DNA of 53,231 bases, taken from assembly GCA_035634255.1 (NCBI GenBank), contig DASQDI010000059.1, positions 1 through 53,231 on the forward strand, given 5' to 3'. Positions within the stretch are counted from its first letter, which is position 1. The number at the start of each line of letters is the position of its first letter. The DNA is from DATLMR01 sp035634255. Its GTDB lineage: Bacteria; Acidobacteriota; Blastocatellia; UBA7656. The notes under the pieces were generated by a model. It did no database searches, had not been told where the DNA came from, and saw only the letters and a list, made by a program, of their open reading frames with translations. The translations under genes and the position numbers were made by a program. Below, one piece after another: positions 28,366 to 36,802 of this stretch.

Positions 28366-29343
28366 ATGGCCCGGATAAACAGTGTGAAAGGCCCAATCGA
28401 CACCGCCCGGTTGGGCGCGACGCTCATGCACGAGCACGTCTTCGTGCTCTCGCCGGAGATAATGCAGAACTTTCCGGAAAGCTGGGGGGACGAAGAAGCG
28501 CGGGTCGCTCAGGCGGTCGTGCGGCTTAACGAGCTCAAGTCGCGCGGGGTGGATTCGATAGTCGACCTCACGGTCATCGGCCTCGGCCGCTACATCCCGC
28601 GCATCCAGAGGGTGGCCGAGCAGACCGGCATCAACATCATCGTCGCCACAGGAGTCTACACCTACAACGACGTGCCGATGTACTTCCATTTTCAGGGGCC
28701 GGGCACGGAGCTCGGCGGCCCGGAGTTCATGACCGACATGTTCGTTAAAGATATCGAGCAGGGGATCGCGGACACGGGCGTGAGGGCGGGCATACTCAAA
28801 TGCGCGACCGATGAGCCGGGCATCACCTCGGGGGTCGAGCGCGTGCTGAGGGCGGTCGCGCAGGCGCACAGGCGCACGGGCGTCCCGATCTCCACGCACA
28901 CGCACGCCGGGACGAGGCGCGGCCTAGACCAGCAGCAGATATTCAAAGAGGAAGGCGTGGACCTCTCGCGGGTCATCATCGGGCACTCGGGCGACACGAC
29001 GGACATAAGCTACCTCGAAGAGTTGATAGACGGGGGCTCTTACGTCGGCATGGACCGCTTCGGCATAGACGTGATCCTGGGCTTCGAGGCGCGCGTGGAA
29101 ACGGTCGCGCGGATGTGCCGCCGAGGGCACGCGGGGAAGATGGTGCTCTCTCACGACGCGGCCTGTTTCAATGACTGGCTGCCGGAGGCGGCGCTCCCCC
29201 TGGTCCTCCCGAACTGGCACTACCTGCACATCCACAACGACGTGATCCCGGCCCTGAAGGAGCGGGGCGTCACCGATGAGCAGATCGAAACGATGCTCGT
29301 AAACAACCCCCGCGAGATTTTCGAAAGGCAGGGCGCGTACTGA
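28366..29343 (+). CDS. Phosphotriesterase-family metal-dependent hydrolase (PLL-like)
   Basis: This 325-residue protein is a phosphotriesterase / phosphotriesterase-like lactonase family member of the binuclear TIM-barrel amidohydrolases. The full ligand set can be read: HEH (H22, H24), the lysine that becomes carbamylated (K145 in GILKCATDEPG), H178/H180 (STHTHAG), H207 (GHSGDTTD) and D264 (SHDAAC). So it should be active. Most relatives act as lactonases or on acyl esters; true phosphotriester substrates are rare. The start is the ATG at 28366 after GAGGGAG; upstream in-frame starts would add an unrelated tail. It overlaps the acyl-CoA synthetase start by one base, suggesting it makes or unmasks an acid that is then activated to a CoA ester. 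Confidence 0.92.
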   Translation: MARINSVKGPIDTARLGATLMHEHVFVLSPEIMQNFPESWGDEEARVAQAVVRLNELKSRGVDSIVDLTVIGLGRYIPRIQRVAEQTGINIIVATGVYTYNDVPMYFHFQGPGTELGGPEFMTDMFVKDIEQGIADTGVRAGILKCATDEPGITSGVERVLRAVAQAHRRTGVPISTHTHAGTRRGLDQQQIFKEEGVDLSRVIIGHSGDTTDISYLEELIDGGSYVGMDRFGIDVILGFEARVETVARMCRRGHAGKMVLSHDAACFNDWLPEAALPLVLPNWHYLHIHNDVIPALKERGVTDEQIETMLVNNPREIFERQGAY

Positions 29344-30845
29344 TGATCAGACCGTTCGACTATTCCGGCATCACCCGCGACTCGCGGGGGGTGGCCCACT
29401 ACGACGACCGCCCCGCGTCGCTCGTCGAGATGCTGCGCGCGACCGTCGACAAGACCCCCGACGCCGAAGCCATCGTCGAGCTCGGGGGCGAGCGCGTCAG
29501 TTACCGCGAGTTTTGGGACCGCTCGGCCCGCGTGGCGGGCGGCCTGAAGGGGCTCGGCGTGGCGAGGGGCGACCGGGTCGCCATACGTCTGGGCAACGGC
29601 CTGGACTGGTGCCTCGCCTTCTTCGGGGCGCAGATGGCGGGCGCTATCGCCGTGCCCGTCAACACGCGGTTCAGCGGGGAGGAGGTGGACTACGTGGTCA
29701 CGGACTCGGGCGCGGCCTTCTCTTTCGTGCCGGGCGAGCCCCTGCCGTCGGGCGCGCCGTTCGCGCTCGAAGACCTTCAGCCCGGAGACGTGTCGGCCAT
29801 CTTCTACACGAGCGGCACGACGGGCTTCCCCAAGGGCGCGATGACGACGCAGGCGAACTTCCTCAACAACAGCGAGAACTGCCGCCGGGTCGTCTCGCTC
29901 CCGATGGACGGCAGCGTCCGCAATCTCGTGTCGGTCCCGCTCTTTCATGTGACCGGGTGCAACAGCCAGCTAATCCCGACCTGCGAAGGCGGCAACACCC
30001 TCGTCATCATGCCCGCGTTCGAGGTGCAGGCTTTTCTGGCGGCCGTGCGGGACGAGCGCATCAACCTGCTCACGTCAGTCCCGGCGGTCTACTGGCTCGC
30101 CATCAATCAGGCGAACTTCAAAGGGTTCGACACGGGCGGGGTCAAATGGGTCTGCTACGGCGGGGCCCCCATCGCGCCCGAACTGGTCGCGCGAATCATG
30201 GAGGCATTCCCGCAGGCCCGTCTCGGCAACGGGTTCGGCCTGACCGAAACGTCGTCGGTGGCGACGTTCCTCCCTCACGACTATGCTCGCGCGCGGCCGG
30301 AGACCGTGGGGTTCGCCGCGCCGGTGGTCGATCTCGACCTGTTCGAGCCCGACCCCGAGACGGGCGTGGGAGAGTTGCTCGTGCGCGGCTCGAACGTGGT
30401 TAGGGGGTACTGGAACAAGCCGGAGGCGACGGCCGAAGCTTTCGTGAATTCCTGGCTGCACACGGGCGACATGGCGCGGCTCGACGGAGACGGGTTCGTG
30501 CAGATAGTGGACCGCAAGAAAGACATGATCTGTCGCGGGGGCGAGAACGTCTATTGCGTCGAAGTGGAGAACGCGCTCGCGGCCCACCCGGCGGTCTTCG
30601 AGGTGTCGGTCGTGGGCGTGCCGGACGAAGTGATGGGCGAGAAGGTCGGCGCCGTCATCGTGCCTAAGCCCGGCAGGCAGATCGACGTGGGGGATGTCGT
30701 CGCGTTCGCGCGAAAGCGCCTGGCGGACTTCAAAGTCCCGCAATACATCTCCGTCCGCAAAGAGCCGCTGCCGCGCAACCCCGGAGGGAAGATGCTGAAG
30801 CCGGTCATCAGGAAGGAGACCGAGTGGGGGCGGCCCGTGGGCTGA
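29343..30845 (+). CDS. Acyl-CoA synthetase (AMP-binding)
   Basis: This 500-residue protein is an ANL-superfamily acyl-CoA ligase. The phosphate loop YTSGTTGFPKG is at residues 155-165; further family motifs are CYGGAPIAPEL, NGFGLTETS, WLHTGDMARLDGDGF and VDRKKDMICRGGENVY. The C-terminal PRNPGGKMLK carries the catalytic lysine. It is somewhat compact between residues ~105 and 150. It would activate a carboxylic acid with ATP and CoA. The gene starts within the stop of the phosphotriesterase-like gene and is followed 28 bases later by an SDR, giving a three-gene operon. The substrate cannot be read from the sequence. Confidence 0.93.
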   Translation: MIRPFDYSGITRDSRGVAHYDDRPASLVEMLRATVDKTPDAEAIVELGGERVSYREFWDRSARVAGGLKGLGVARGDRVAIRLGNGLDWCLAFFGAQMAGAIAVPVNTRFSGEEVDYVVTDSGAAFSFVPGEPLPSGAPFALEDLQPGDVSAIFYTSGTTGFPKGAMTTQANFLNNSENCRRVVSLPMDGSVRNLVSVPLFHVTGCNSQLIPTCEGGNTLVIMPAFEVQAFLAAVRDERINLLTSVPAVYWLAINQANFKGFDTGGVKWVCYGGAPIAPELVARIMEAFPQARLGNGFGLTETSSVATFLPHDYARARPETVGFAAPVVDLDLFEPDPETGVGELLVRGSNVVRGYWNKPEATAEAFVNSWLHTGDMARLDGDGFVQIVDRKKDMICRGGENVYCVEVENALAAHPAVFEVSVVGVPDEVMGEKVGAVIVPKPGRQIDVGDVVAFARKRLADFKVPQYISVRKEPLPRNPGGKMLKPVIRKETEWGRPVG

Positions 30846-30873
30846 CGATCCGAATTCATTCAGGAGAAGATAA

Positions 30874-31665
30874 ATGGAAGAGCAAGCGATCAACGTTAAA
30901 GACCTGTTTTCAATCTCGGGAAAGACGGCGCTCGTGACGGGCGGCTCGCGGGGCATCGGCCTGATGATAGCGCGGGCTTACCTTGAAGCCGGGGCCAGAG
31001 TCTACATCTCTTCGCGCAAGAAAGATGTCTGCGACCAGGTGGCGTCGCGGCTCTCCGAGATCGGGCCATGTTTTTCAATCCCCGCCGACCTGTCGACGGT
31101 CGAAGGGTGCAGGCACCTGGCCTCGGAGCTTTCGTCGCGGGAGCAGGCGCTTAATATCCTGGTCAACAACGCGGGCGCGGCGTGGGGCGCGTCGGTCGAA
31201 GAGTACCCCGAGTCCGGGTGGGACAGGGTGATGGACACGAACGTCAAGGGGGTCTTCTTTCTCACGCAGGCTCTCCTGCCCCTGCTCGAAAAGGCGGGGA
31301 GCCTCGCGGACCCGGCGCGCGTGATCAACATCGGCTCGATAGACGGCCTCACGGTGCCGTTCCAGATAGACAACTACGCATACGGCCCGAGCAAGGCCGC
31401 GGTGCATCACCTGACGCGGATGCTCGCCGTGAAGCTCGGCGGGCGCGGGATCACGGTGAACGCGGTCGCGCCCGGCCCCTTCGAAAGCCAGATGACGAAG
31501 TGGCTGCTTGAGACTTATAAAGACAGCGTCGAGGCCAACTGCCCCCTGAAGCGCATCGGGTCGCCCGAGGACATGGCCGGCGTAGCCATTTATCTGGCGT
31601 CGCGCGCCGGGGCGTATGTGAATGGGGTCGTGATTCCGGTCGACGGAGGCATCTGCGTCAAGTGA
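30874..31665 (+). CDS. SDR-family oxidoreductase (FabG-like)
   Basis: This 263-residue classical short-chain dehydrogenase has TGGSRGIG at residues 22-29, NNAG around 97-100, and the catalytic S155, Y170 and K174 (NIGSID, YGPSK). Arginine/lysine residues after strand 2 (SSRKKD) suggest NADP(H). The C-terminal VNGVVIPVDGGICVK is typical of FabG-like enzymes. It probably oxidises or reduces a hydroxyacyl or alcohol intermediate of the pathway started by the two genes before it. The start is ATG 30874 with AGGAGA eight bases upstream. It ends facing a second SDR transcribed the other way; the 70 bases between them show no clear terminator. Confidence 0.93.
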   Translation: MEEQAINVKDLFSISGKTALVTGGSRGIGLMIARAYLEAGARVYISSRKKDVCDQVASRLSEIGPCFSIPADLSTVEGCRHLASELSSREQALNILVNNAGAAWGASVEEYPESGWDRVMDTNVKGVFFLTQALLPLLEKAGSLADPARVINIGSIDGLTVPFQIDNYAYGPSKAAVHHLTRMLAVKLGGRGITVNAVAPGPFESQMTKWLLETYKDSVEANCPLKRIGSPEDMAGVAIYLASRAGAYVNGVVIPVDGGICVK

Positions 31666-31735
31666 GGGCTCGTCGTCGAGCGAGCGCGGCGGGTTTACAT
31701 TTAAGGGCGGCGGCAAGGCTGACGTAAGGCTGCCT

Positions 31736-32515
31736 TTATAGTTTTTCGATGACGCTCTCCTGCAAGCGGCGCATGCCGCGCAGCCACCTGTCGTAATCGT
31801 TCGCCTTGCGGCGGAAGTATTCGAGCACTTCCGGGTGCGGCAAGATTAAGAAGCTCTCTTTCTCCAACCCCGCCACCACCGCCTCGGCCACCTCTTCCGG
31901 GTCGAGCGCGCCCGGCACCAGGAAGTTGTCGCTCTTACCGTCCTCCCCGAACAGCATCCGCGTGCGGACCCCCTGCGGGCAGAGGCAGGAGACTTTTATC
32001 CCCCGGTCCCCGTACGTCATCGAGAGCCATTCGGCGAACGCGACTGCCGCGTGCTTGGTCACCGCGTAGGGCGCGGCCCCGATCTGCGTGAGCAGGCCCG
32101 CCGCCGACGCGGTCTGAAGCAGGTAGCCTTCGCCGCGAGCGAGCATGCCCGGCAAGACGGCTCTGGCGGCGTAGATGTGGGCCATCACGTTTATGTCCCA
32201 TATCTGCTTCCATGCCTCGTCCGGCACTTCCGCCCCTCCGCGCTCGCCGAGGATTCCCGCGTTCGAGCAGAAAAGGTCTATGCGGCCATACGCCTCGACG
32301 GTCCGCTCCGCGAGGCGAACGATGTCGGCTTCGACGCTCACGTCGGAAGTGATGGCCATGCCCCCGATCTCTTCGGCGACCCGCGAGGCTCCCGCCCCAT
32401 CGAGGTCCGAGACTACGACGGCCCGCGCCCCCTCCGAGGCGAACCTGCGGCACAGGGCGCGCCCTATGCCGTTGGCCCCTCCCGTCACGACGACGACTTT
32501 ACCTTCCAGTTTCAT
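31736..32515 (-). CDS. SDR-family oxidoreductase
   Basis: This 259-residue classical SDR has TGGANGIG at residues 11-18, D37 after strand 2 (SDLDGA, suggesting NAD), NAG at 85-87, and catalytic S137, Y150 and K154 (TASAAG, PYAVTK). The C-terminal ~40 residues (EVAEAVVAGLEKESFLILPH) match SDRs found with acyl-CoA dehydrogenases. The start is the ATG at 32515 because the frame further upstream lies antisense within the dehydrogenase gene region. It is 14 bases downstream of the acyl-CoA dehydrogenase stop on the same strand, so the two form an operon. Confidence 0.92.
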   Translation of the reverse strand: MKLEGKVVVVTGGANGIGRALCRRFASEGARAVVVSDLDGAGASRVAEEIGGMAITSDVSVEADIVRLAERTVEAYGRIDLFCSNAGILGERGGAEVPDEAWKQIWDINVMAHIYAARAVLPGMLARGEGYLLQTASAAGLLTQIGAAPYAVTKHAAVAFAEWLSMTYGDRGIKVSCLCPQGVRTRMLFGEDGKSDNFLVPGALDPEEVAEAVVAGLEKESFLILPHPEVLEYFRRKANDYDRWLRGMRRLQESVIEKL

Positions 32516-32529
32516 CTCCGAGCACCCGC

Positions 32530-33732
32530 CTATTCGTACTTCTTCTGTTCGAGCTTGGCTATCGCTTCGACGTGCACTTCGTCCGGCCCGTCCGCGAGGC
32601 GGAGCGTGCGCGAGTGCGCCCAGGCCATCGCGAGGAAGAAGTCCTGGCAGACGCCCGCTCCGCCGTGCGCCTGAATCGCGCGGTCGATCACGCGCAGGGC
32701 CACGTTGGGGGCGATAACTTTTATCATCGCGATCTCGGCGCGCGCGGCCTTGTTGCCCACCGTGTCCATCATGTAAGCCGCCTTGAGCACGAGCAGGCGG
32801 GCCTGCTCGATCTCCATCCTCGACTGCGCGATGTCCGCGCGGATGGTCCCCTTCTCGGCGAGCGTCCTGCCGAAAGCCACGCGCGAGCGGACCCGCCTGC
32901 ACATCGCTTCGAGGGCGCGCTCGGCCTGACCCACCAGCCGCATGCAGTGGTGGATGCGGCCCGGGCCGAGGCGGCCCTGCGCGATCTCGAACCCGCGCCC
33001 CTCGCCCAGAAGCATGTTCGACGCGGGCACGCGGACGTTCTCATAGAAGACCTCCGCGTGGCCGTGCGGCGCGTCGTCGTACCCGAAGACCGTGAGCATC
33101 CGCTTGACCCTGACGCCCGGCGCGTCCATCGGCACGAGGATCATAGACTGCTGCCTGTGCCTCGGCGCATTCGGGTCCGTCTTGCCCATGAAGATCGATA
33201 TCCGGCAGCGCGGGTCGCCCGCGCCGGAGGTCCACCACTTGTGCCCGTTGATTACGTACTCGTCGCCGTCGCGCACTATGCTCGACTGGATGTTGGTCGC
33301 GTCGGACGAAGCGACTTCGGGCTCGGTCATCGCGAAGCAGGACCGTATCTCAGCTTCGAGGAGAGGCTTGAGCCAGCGCTCCTTCTGCTCGGGCGAGCCG
33401 TAACGGACCAGGACTTCCATGTTGCCCGTGTCGGGCGCGGAGCAGTTGAATACTTCGGGGGCCATGACGGACCGCCCCATGATCTCGCAAAGGGGCGCGT
33501 ATTCGACGTTGGTCAGCCCCGCCCCGTATTCGCTCTCGGGCAGGAAGAGGTTCCACAACCCCTCGGCCCTCGCCCTCTCCTTCAACTCCTCGACTATGGC
33601 GGTCGGCTGCCACCTGTCGCCCTCGTTGATCTGCTTCCGGAAGAGCTCTTCGTTCGGGTATATGTGTTCGTCCATGAAAGCCGAGAGCTTTCTTTGCAGC
33701 CCTTTCACCCTCGGTGAGTATTCGAAATTCAT
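32530..33732 (-). CDS. Acyl-CoA dehydrogenase, ACAD10/11-like
   Basis: This 400-residue FAD-dependent dehydrogenase introduces the 2,3-double bond into an acyl-CoA. The N-terminus FEYSPRVKGLQRKLSAFMDE with HIYPNEE is typical of the ACAD10/11-type branch. Other family signatures: CFAMTEPEVASSDATNIQ, WWTSGAGDPRCRISIFMGK, GEGRGFEIAQGRLGPGRIHH and the C-terminal AIQAHGGAGVCQDFFLA. The start is the ATG at 33732; the open frame further upstream is not family sequence. It is divergent from the quinone-oxidoreductase-like gene across a 151-base region that holds two palindromes. Confidence 0.94.
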   Translation of the reverse strand: MNFEYSPRVKGLQRKLSAFMDEHIYPNEELFRKQINEGDRWQPTAIVEELKERARAEGLWNLFLPESEYGAGLTNVEYAPLCEIMGRSVMAPEVFNCSAPDTGNMEVLVRYGSPEQKERWLKPLLEAEIRSCFAMTEPEVASSDATNIQSSIVRDGDEYVINGHKWWTSGAGDPRCRISIFMGKTDPNAPRHRQQSMILVPMDAPGVRVKRMLTVFGYDDAPHGHAEVFYENVRVPASNMLLGEGRGFEIAQGRLGPGRIHHCMRLVGQAERALEAMCRRVRSRVAFGRTLAEKGTIRADIAQSRMEIEQARLLVLKAAYMMDTVGNKAARAEIAMIKVIAPNVALRVIDRAIQAHGGAGVCQDFFLAMAWAHSRTLRLADGPDEVHVEAIAKLEQKKYE

Positions 33733-33791
33733 CCTGAAATTCCTTTCGCTAATGATCCGCCTTCCGCCCGGCGGGGCCGCGGAGCGATTCC

Positions 33792-33820
33792 TTGACATCA
33801 CGTCAACCGGTCGCTAAGTT
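33792..33820 (+). promoter_or_regulatory. Likely sigma70-type promoter for the MDR gene
   Basis: A perfect -35 (TTGACA, 33,792-33,797) and a fair -10 (TAAGTT, 33,815-33,820) are separated by 17 bases and point toward the gene starting at 33,884. The -35 is also the left arm of an inverted repeat TTGAC-N5-GTCAA (33,792-33,806), so it could double as an operator. Confidence 0.55.
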
Positions 33821-33840
33821 TAGGTCTCGCCCGAACCTAA
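33820..33840. promoter_or_regulatory. Operator-like palindrome TTAGGT-N9-ACCTAA
   Basis: Six-base arms 33,820-33,825 and 33,835-33,840 are perfect inverted repeats, nine bases apart, starting at the last base of the proposed -10 element. The size fits a TetR-type site as used by regulators of acyl-CoA catabolism. No TetR gene is in the window, so the binding protein is unknown. Confidence 0.45.
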
Positions 33841-33883
33841 GTCAAATGGCGCATCCGCAATTATTCTCACGGGAAGGGGATTT

Positions 33884-34858
33884 ATGAAAGCCTGGCTGGT
33901 CAACGAATGGTGTGAGCCCGAGCAGATGAAGCTCGAAGAGGTCGCGGTGCCCGAGCCGGGGCCGGGGGAGGTGCGGATTCGGAATCACGCGGCGGCCCTG
34001 AACTTCTACGACATCCTCATGATCCAGGGGAAGTATCAGGTGAAGCCGCCCCTGCCATTCACACCCGGCTCGGAGGTGTCGGGCGTCGTGGACGCCCTCG
34101 GTCCGGGCGTCGCCGAGCTTTCAGTCGGCGACCGGGTGCAGGCGATGGCGTCGGGGGGAGCATTCAAGGAGTACTCGCTCGCCCCCGCGGCTCAGACCTT
34201 CCGCGTGCCCGCCCGGATGGGTTACGAAGAGGCCGCGGCGATGATCGTGATCTACCAGACCTCTTACTTCGCCCTGAAGAACAGGACCACGCTGAGGGCG
34301 GGCGAGTGGCTGCTGGTCCACGCGGCGGCCGGAGGGGTCGGCATGTCGGCGATGCAGATCGGCAAGGCCCTCGGCGCGCGGGTCATCGCCACGGCGGGGA
34401 GCCGGGAGAAGCTCGACTTCTGCCTCTCGCAAGGGGCCGAGCAGGCGATCAATTATCGCGATGAGAACTGGGCGGAGCAGGTCAAAAAGATCACCGGGGG
34501 CCGCGGGGCCGACTGCATCTACGACCCGGTCGGCGGAGACGTGTTCGACCTCTCGACCAAATGCATAGCCCCTGAAGGCAGGCTGCTCGTGATAGGTTTC
34601 GCGGGCGGGCGCATCCCTTCAATCGCGGCGAATCGCATCCTGCTGAAGAACATCTCCGTCGTCGGGTGCTACTGGGGCGGGTACCTTGAGCACCACCCGC
34701 AATTCATGTCGGAAGCTCAGGCGGAGCTCTTCGCGATGTACGAAGCGGGGGAGATCAACCCCATCGTCTCGCGGGCTTATCCTCTCGCGGAAGCCCCCGC
34801 CGCTCTGCGCGCGCTCGCCGGCCGCGATACGTATGGCAAGGTGGTGCTTACCATCTGA
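33884..34858 (+). CDS. NADPH:quinone oxidoreductase-like MDR protein
   Basis: This 324-residue zinc-free medium-chain dehydrogenase/reductase is of the quinone-oxidoreductase type. It has the N-terminal GroES-like fold (NFYDILMIQGKYQVKPPLPF, PGSEVSGVVDALGPGV), the Rossmann motif AAAGGVGMSAMQIGKALGA at ~145-163, and the ending RALAGRDTYGKVVLTI. It lacks the zinc-binding cysteine cluster of alcohol dehydrogenases. Members reduce quinones, enones or enoyl-CoA thioesters. Its divergent arrangement with the acyl-CoA dehydrogenase suggests a reductase role in the same pathway. The start is ATG 33884 after AGGGGAT. A strong terminator follows at 34,892. Confidence 0.91.
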   Translation: MKAWLVNEWCEPEQMKLEEVAVPEPGPGEVRIRNHAAALNFYDILMIQGKYQVKPPLPFTPGSEVSGVVDALGPGVAELSVGDRVQAMASGGAFKEYSLAPAAQTFRVPARMGYEEAAAMIVIYQTSYFALKNRTTLRAGEWLLVHAAAGGVGMSAMQIGKALGARVIATAGSREKLDFCLSQGAEQAINYRDENWAEQVKKITGGRGADCIYDPVGGDVFDLSTKCIAPEGRLLVIGFAGGRIPSIAANRILLKNISVVGCYWGGYLEHHPQFMSEAQAELFAMYEAGEINPIVSRAYPLAEAPAALRALAGRDTYGKVVLTI

Positions 34859-34891
34859 CCCGGCACCTGAAGACGACTCTATTCCCGAGTC

Positions 34892-34937
34892 GAAGAAACC
34901 TCGAATGGAAAGCCCACTCGAGGTTTCTTCTTTGTTT
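34892..34937 (+). terminator. Intrinsic terminator after the MDR gene
   Basis: A 13-base perfect stem (34,892-34,904 with 34,918-34,930), a 13-base loop and a T-rich tail (TTTGTTT) follow the stop codon by 33 bases. The stem begins GAAGAAACC. This is the clearest intrinsic terminator in the window. Confidence 0.85.
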
Positions 34938-35449
34938 CAAGGCATCAGCGTATTGTCAGCGTCACGCTGTGTCCTCCTTCAGTAGACGCTTTGAATGGTG
35001 AAGGGTGAATGCCGGACGTAGAAAATCCGCTTGAATATCACCCTGTAGCCTGCCTAATGAATCAGTATTAGGCCGTGCGGTCGGGTGCTCTCCAGTTAGA
35101 TCGGGATTCGCGATCTTTACGGAAGTAAACGGTGAGGACTGGTACTGTTAAAAATATCGAACGGTACTGCTCTAATCAGGATCAACGCAGCTACCCATCA
35201 CGATCAAAAGGACAAACAATAAATCCCGATTGTCAGGGTTGTTGAGGCTATGCCGGGCATGTCGGAGATGCCCTAAGTCCGACAGTGGCGATGAGAACGA
35301 GTGCCTGAACCGGGTGAGTTTTGAGCATGGTGACCTCCTCTGCGCCGTGTAAAATTGATCACCGAATACGCTCTTTAATATTTCAGGTCAATACGGCTCA
35401 GGAAGCCCATTCCAGTGCAGGCAGAGGGCGGCAGATCGTTGACGACCCT
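34938..35449. other. Intergenic stretch, no conventional gene
   Basis: This ~510-base stretch has lower GC than its neighbours and contains no ORF of normal size. I see only a possible 26-codon ORF on the minus strand (35,248-35,328) with a possible promoter, and a short AGATCG/CGATCT hairpin near 35,098-35,116. It may be decayed sequence. Confidence 0.5.
35248..35328 (-). CDS. Possible 26-residue peptide or truncated remnant
   Basis: A GAGGAGG ribosome-binding site (35,334-35,340) lies five bases before an ATG that opens 26 codons, beginning MLKTHPVQALVLIATVGL, which resembles the start of a signal peptide, and stopping at TAG. A possible promoter (TTGACC at 35,386-35,391, 17-base spacer, TATTCG at 35,363-35,368, minus strand) is upstream. 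It could be a true small peptide or the beginning of an exported protein cut short. Length alone gives weak support. Confidence 0.3.
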   Translation of the reverse strand: MLKTHPVQALVLIATVGLRASPTCPA

Positions 35450-36277
35450 TCAGCCATTCATCTGCTGCGGATCCCGGTTAAAAATTCTATTTAAAATATT
35501 CGACGTGGCGGCGTCGGCCGGGAAGAAAGATTCAAGGGCCAGTTCCGACAGAGTGATATCGACGGGCGTTCCGAATACCGTCGTCGTGCTGAAGAACGAT
35601 AGGATGCCGTCCTCCGTGGCAAGCTGAAGAGGCACCGCCACCCCCGCGTAGTCCGTGCCGGGCGGCGCGTCGTACCTGTTCCCGCTCGGTATCGGGTAGC
35701 CGCTCAACTCGCTCAGTAATTCCGCGAGGACTGGGTCCGCGGACGCATCGATCTGGTGTCGAAGGCGCGCGAGCAGATGCGAGCGCCACTCTTCCAGATT
35801 AACTATCCGGGGCGCGAACCCTCGCGGGTGCAGGCTGAGGCGAAGCACGTTGACCGGAGGCTCAAGCAGCGACGGGTCGACCCCGGCGAGGAAAGGCGGG
35901 ATCGCGCGGTTTGACGCGACGAGGGTCCAGTGACGATCAACGGCGATTGCGGGGTAGGGCTCGTGTCCCGCCAGCACCAGATCGATGGCTTTGCGGGCCG
36001 CCTGAAGGGTCGGGTCGTCGAGCGGCCTCTCCCTGAAGACCGGCGCGTACCCGGCCGCGACCAGCAGGGAGTTGCGCTCGCGCAGGGGGACTTCGAGCCG
36101 CTCGGCGAGGTGAAGAATCATCTCGCGGCTCGGGAGCGAGCGGCCCGTCTCTAGAAAGCTCAGGTGCCGGGCCGAGATTTCGGCTTCGCAGGCGAGGTCG
36201 AGCTGGCTCAAACGGCGGCGCCTGCGCCAATCCCGCAGCAGGTTCCCCACGGGTTGAGTTTGAAGATTGCTCATCAT
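35450..36277 (-). CDS. XRE-family regulator with MmyB-like ligand-binding domain
   Basis: This 275-residue transcription factor has an N-terminal helix-turn-helix at residues ~12-65 (RRLSQLDLACEAEISARHL, SFLETGRSLPSREMILHL), followed by a ~180-residue MmyB-like domain: VPLRERNSLLVAAGYAPVF, PYPAIAVDRHWTLVASN, EEWRSHLLARLRHQID, and ILSFFSTTTVFGTPVDITL. Such regulators typically sit divergent from the gene they control and the domain may bind a fatty-acid-like ligand. Here it diverges from a small membrane protein with a 17-base palindrome between. Either of two adjacent ATG codons (36,277 or 36,274) could be the start. Confidence 0.92.
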   Translation of the reverse strand: MMSNLQTQPVGNLLRDWRRRRRLSQLDLACEAEISARHLSFLETGRSLPSREMILHLAERLEVPLRERNSLLVAAGYAPVFRERPLDDPTLQAARKAIDLVLAGHEPYPAIAVDRHWTLVASNRAIPPFLAGVDPSLLEPPVNVLRLSLHPRGFAPRIVNLEEWRSHLLARLRHQIDASADPVLAELLSELSGYPIPSGNRYDAPPGTDYAGVAVPLQLATEDGILSFFSTTTVFGTPVDITLSELALESFFPADAATSNILNRIFNRDPQQMNG

Positions 36278-36311
36278 GGTTCGACTCTATCAGAAGTCGA
36301 GAGCCCGCTCC

Positions 36312-36328
36312 ATTACCTCCAAGGTAAT
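36312..36328. promoter_or_regulatory. Operator-like palindrome ATTACCT-CCA-AGGTAAT
   Basis: A perfect 7-base inverted repeat with a 3-base centre lies in the 121-base divergent region, 35 bases upstream of the XRE start and 71 bases upstream of the membrane protein. It is the obvious candidate site for the XRE protein to control itself and its neighbour. Confidence 0.6.
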
Positions 36329-36398
36329 TGTTCTCAACCGGCAGTCGTGAAATTATGGCCGGGCAGACGAGACATTGAAAAGGAGGTTCAGGATCATC

Positions 36399-36794
36399 AT
36401 GGAGTTATTTCACGCTTCGACTTTTCTTCGCCGGGTGCTGCTCGCCGACGCGGTGACGTGCGCGGCAACCGGGCTGTTACTGATGCTGGGCGACGATCTG
36501 CTTGAGAGTTTATTGGGCCTGCCGTCGGGGTTATCCCGTTACGCGGGCGTTAGCCTGCTGCCCTTCGCGGCCTTCCTCGTCTACCTCGCGACGCGGAAAA
36601 ATCTTTCGCAGAGGATGGTCTGGGCGGTGATCATATTGAACGTGCTCTGGACCACGGACAGCCTTCTGATCCTGCTGATCGGGTGGGCCGCCCCGACCGA
36701 ACTCGGTTATGCCTTCGTCATCGTTCAGGCGTTGGGCGTGGCGATGTTTGCCGGTCTCGAGTACGTCGGGTTGAGGAAGTCGGCAGTGGCCTAA
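36399..36794 (+). CDS. Small four-helix membrane protein, unknown function
   Basis: This 131-residue protein is strongly hydrophobic, with about four predicted membrane segments (around residues 10-30, 45-62, 72-95 and 100-122) including VLLADAVTCAATGLLLMLG, YAGVSLLPFAAFLVYLA and WAVIILNVLWTTDSLLILL. Similar proteins are often found divergent from MmyB-type XRE regulators, which fits here. AGGAGG at 36,381-36,386 lies 12 bases before the ATG chosen; an in-frame TTG at 36,375 is less likely. I cannot assign a function. Confidence 0.82.
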   Translation: MELFHASTFLRRVLLADAVTCAATGLLLMLGDDLLESLLGLPSGLSRYAGVSLLPFAAFLVYLATRKNLSQRMVWAVIILNVLWTTDSLLILLIGWAAPTELGYAFVIVQALGVAMFAGLEYVGLRKSAVA

Positions 36795-36802
36795 AGGGCA
36801 GT

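Noticed and set aside
32516..32902. N-terminal extension of the minus-strand SDR
   Set aside because: The extra 129 residues are Arg/Gly-rich and lie antisense-like within the acyl-CoA dehydrogenase region; the SDR fold begins exactly at the ATG at 32,515.
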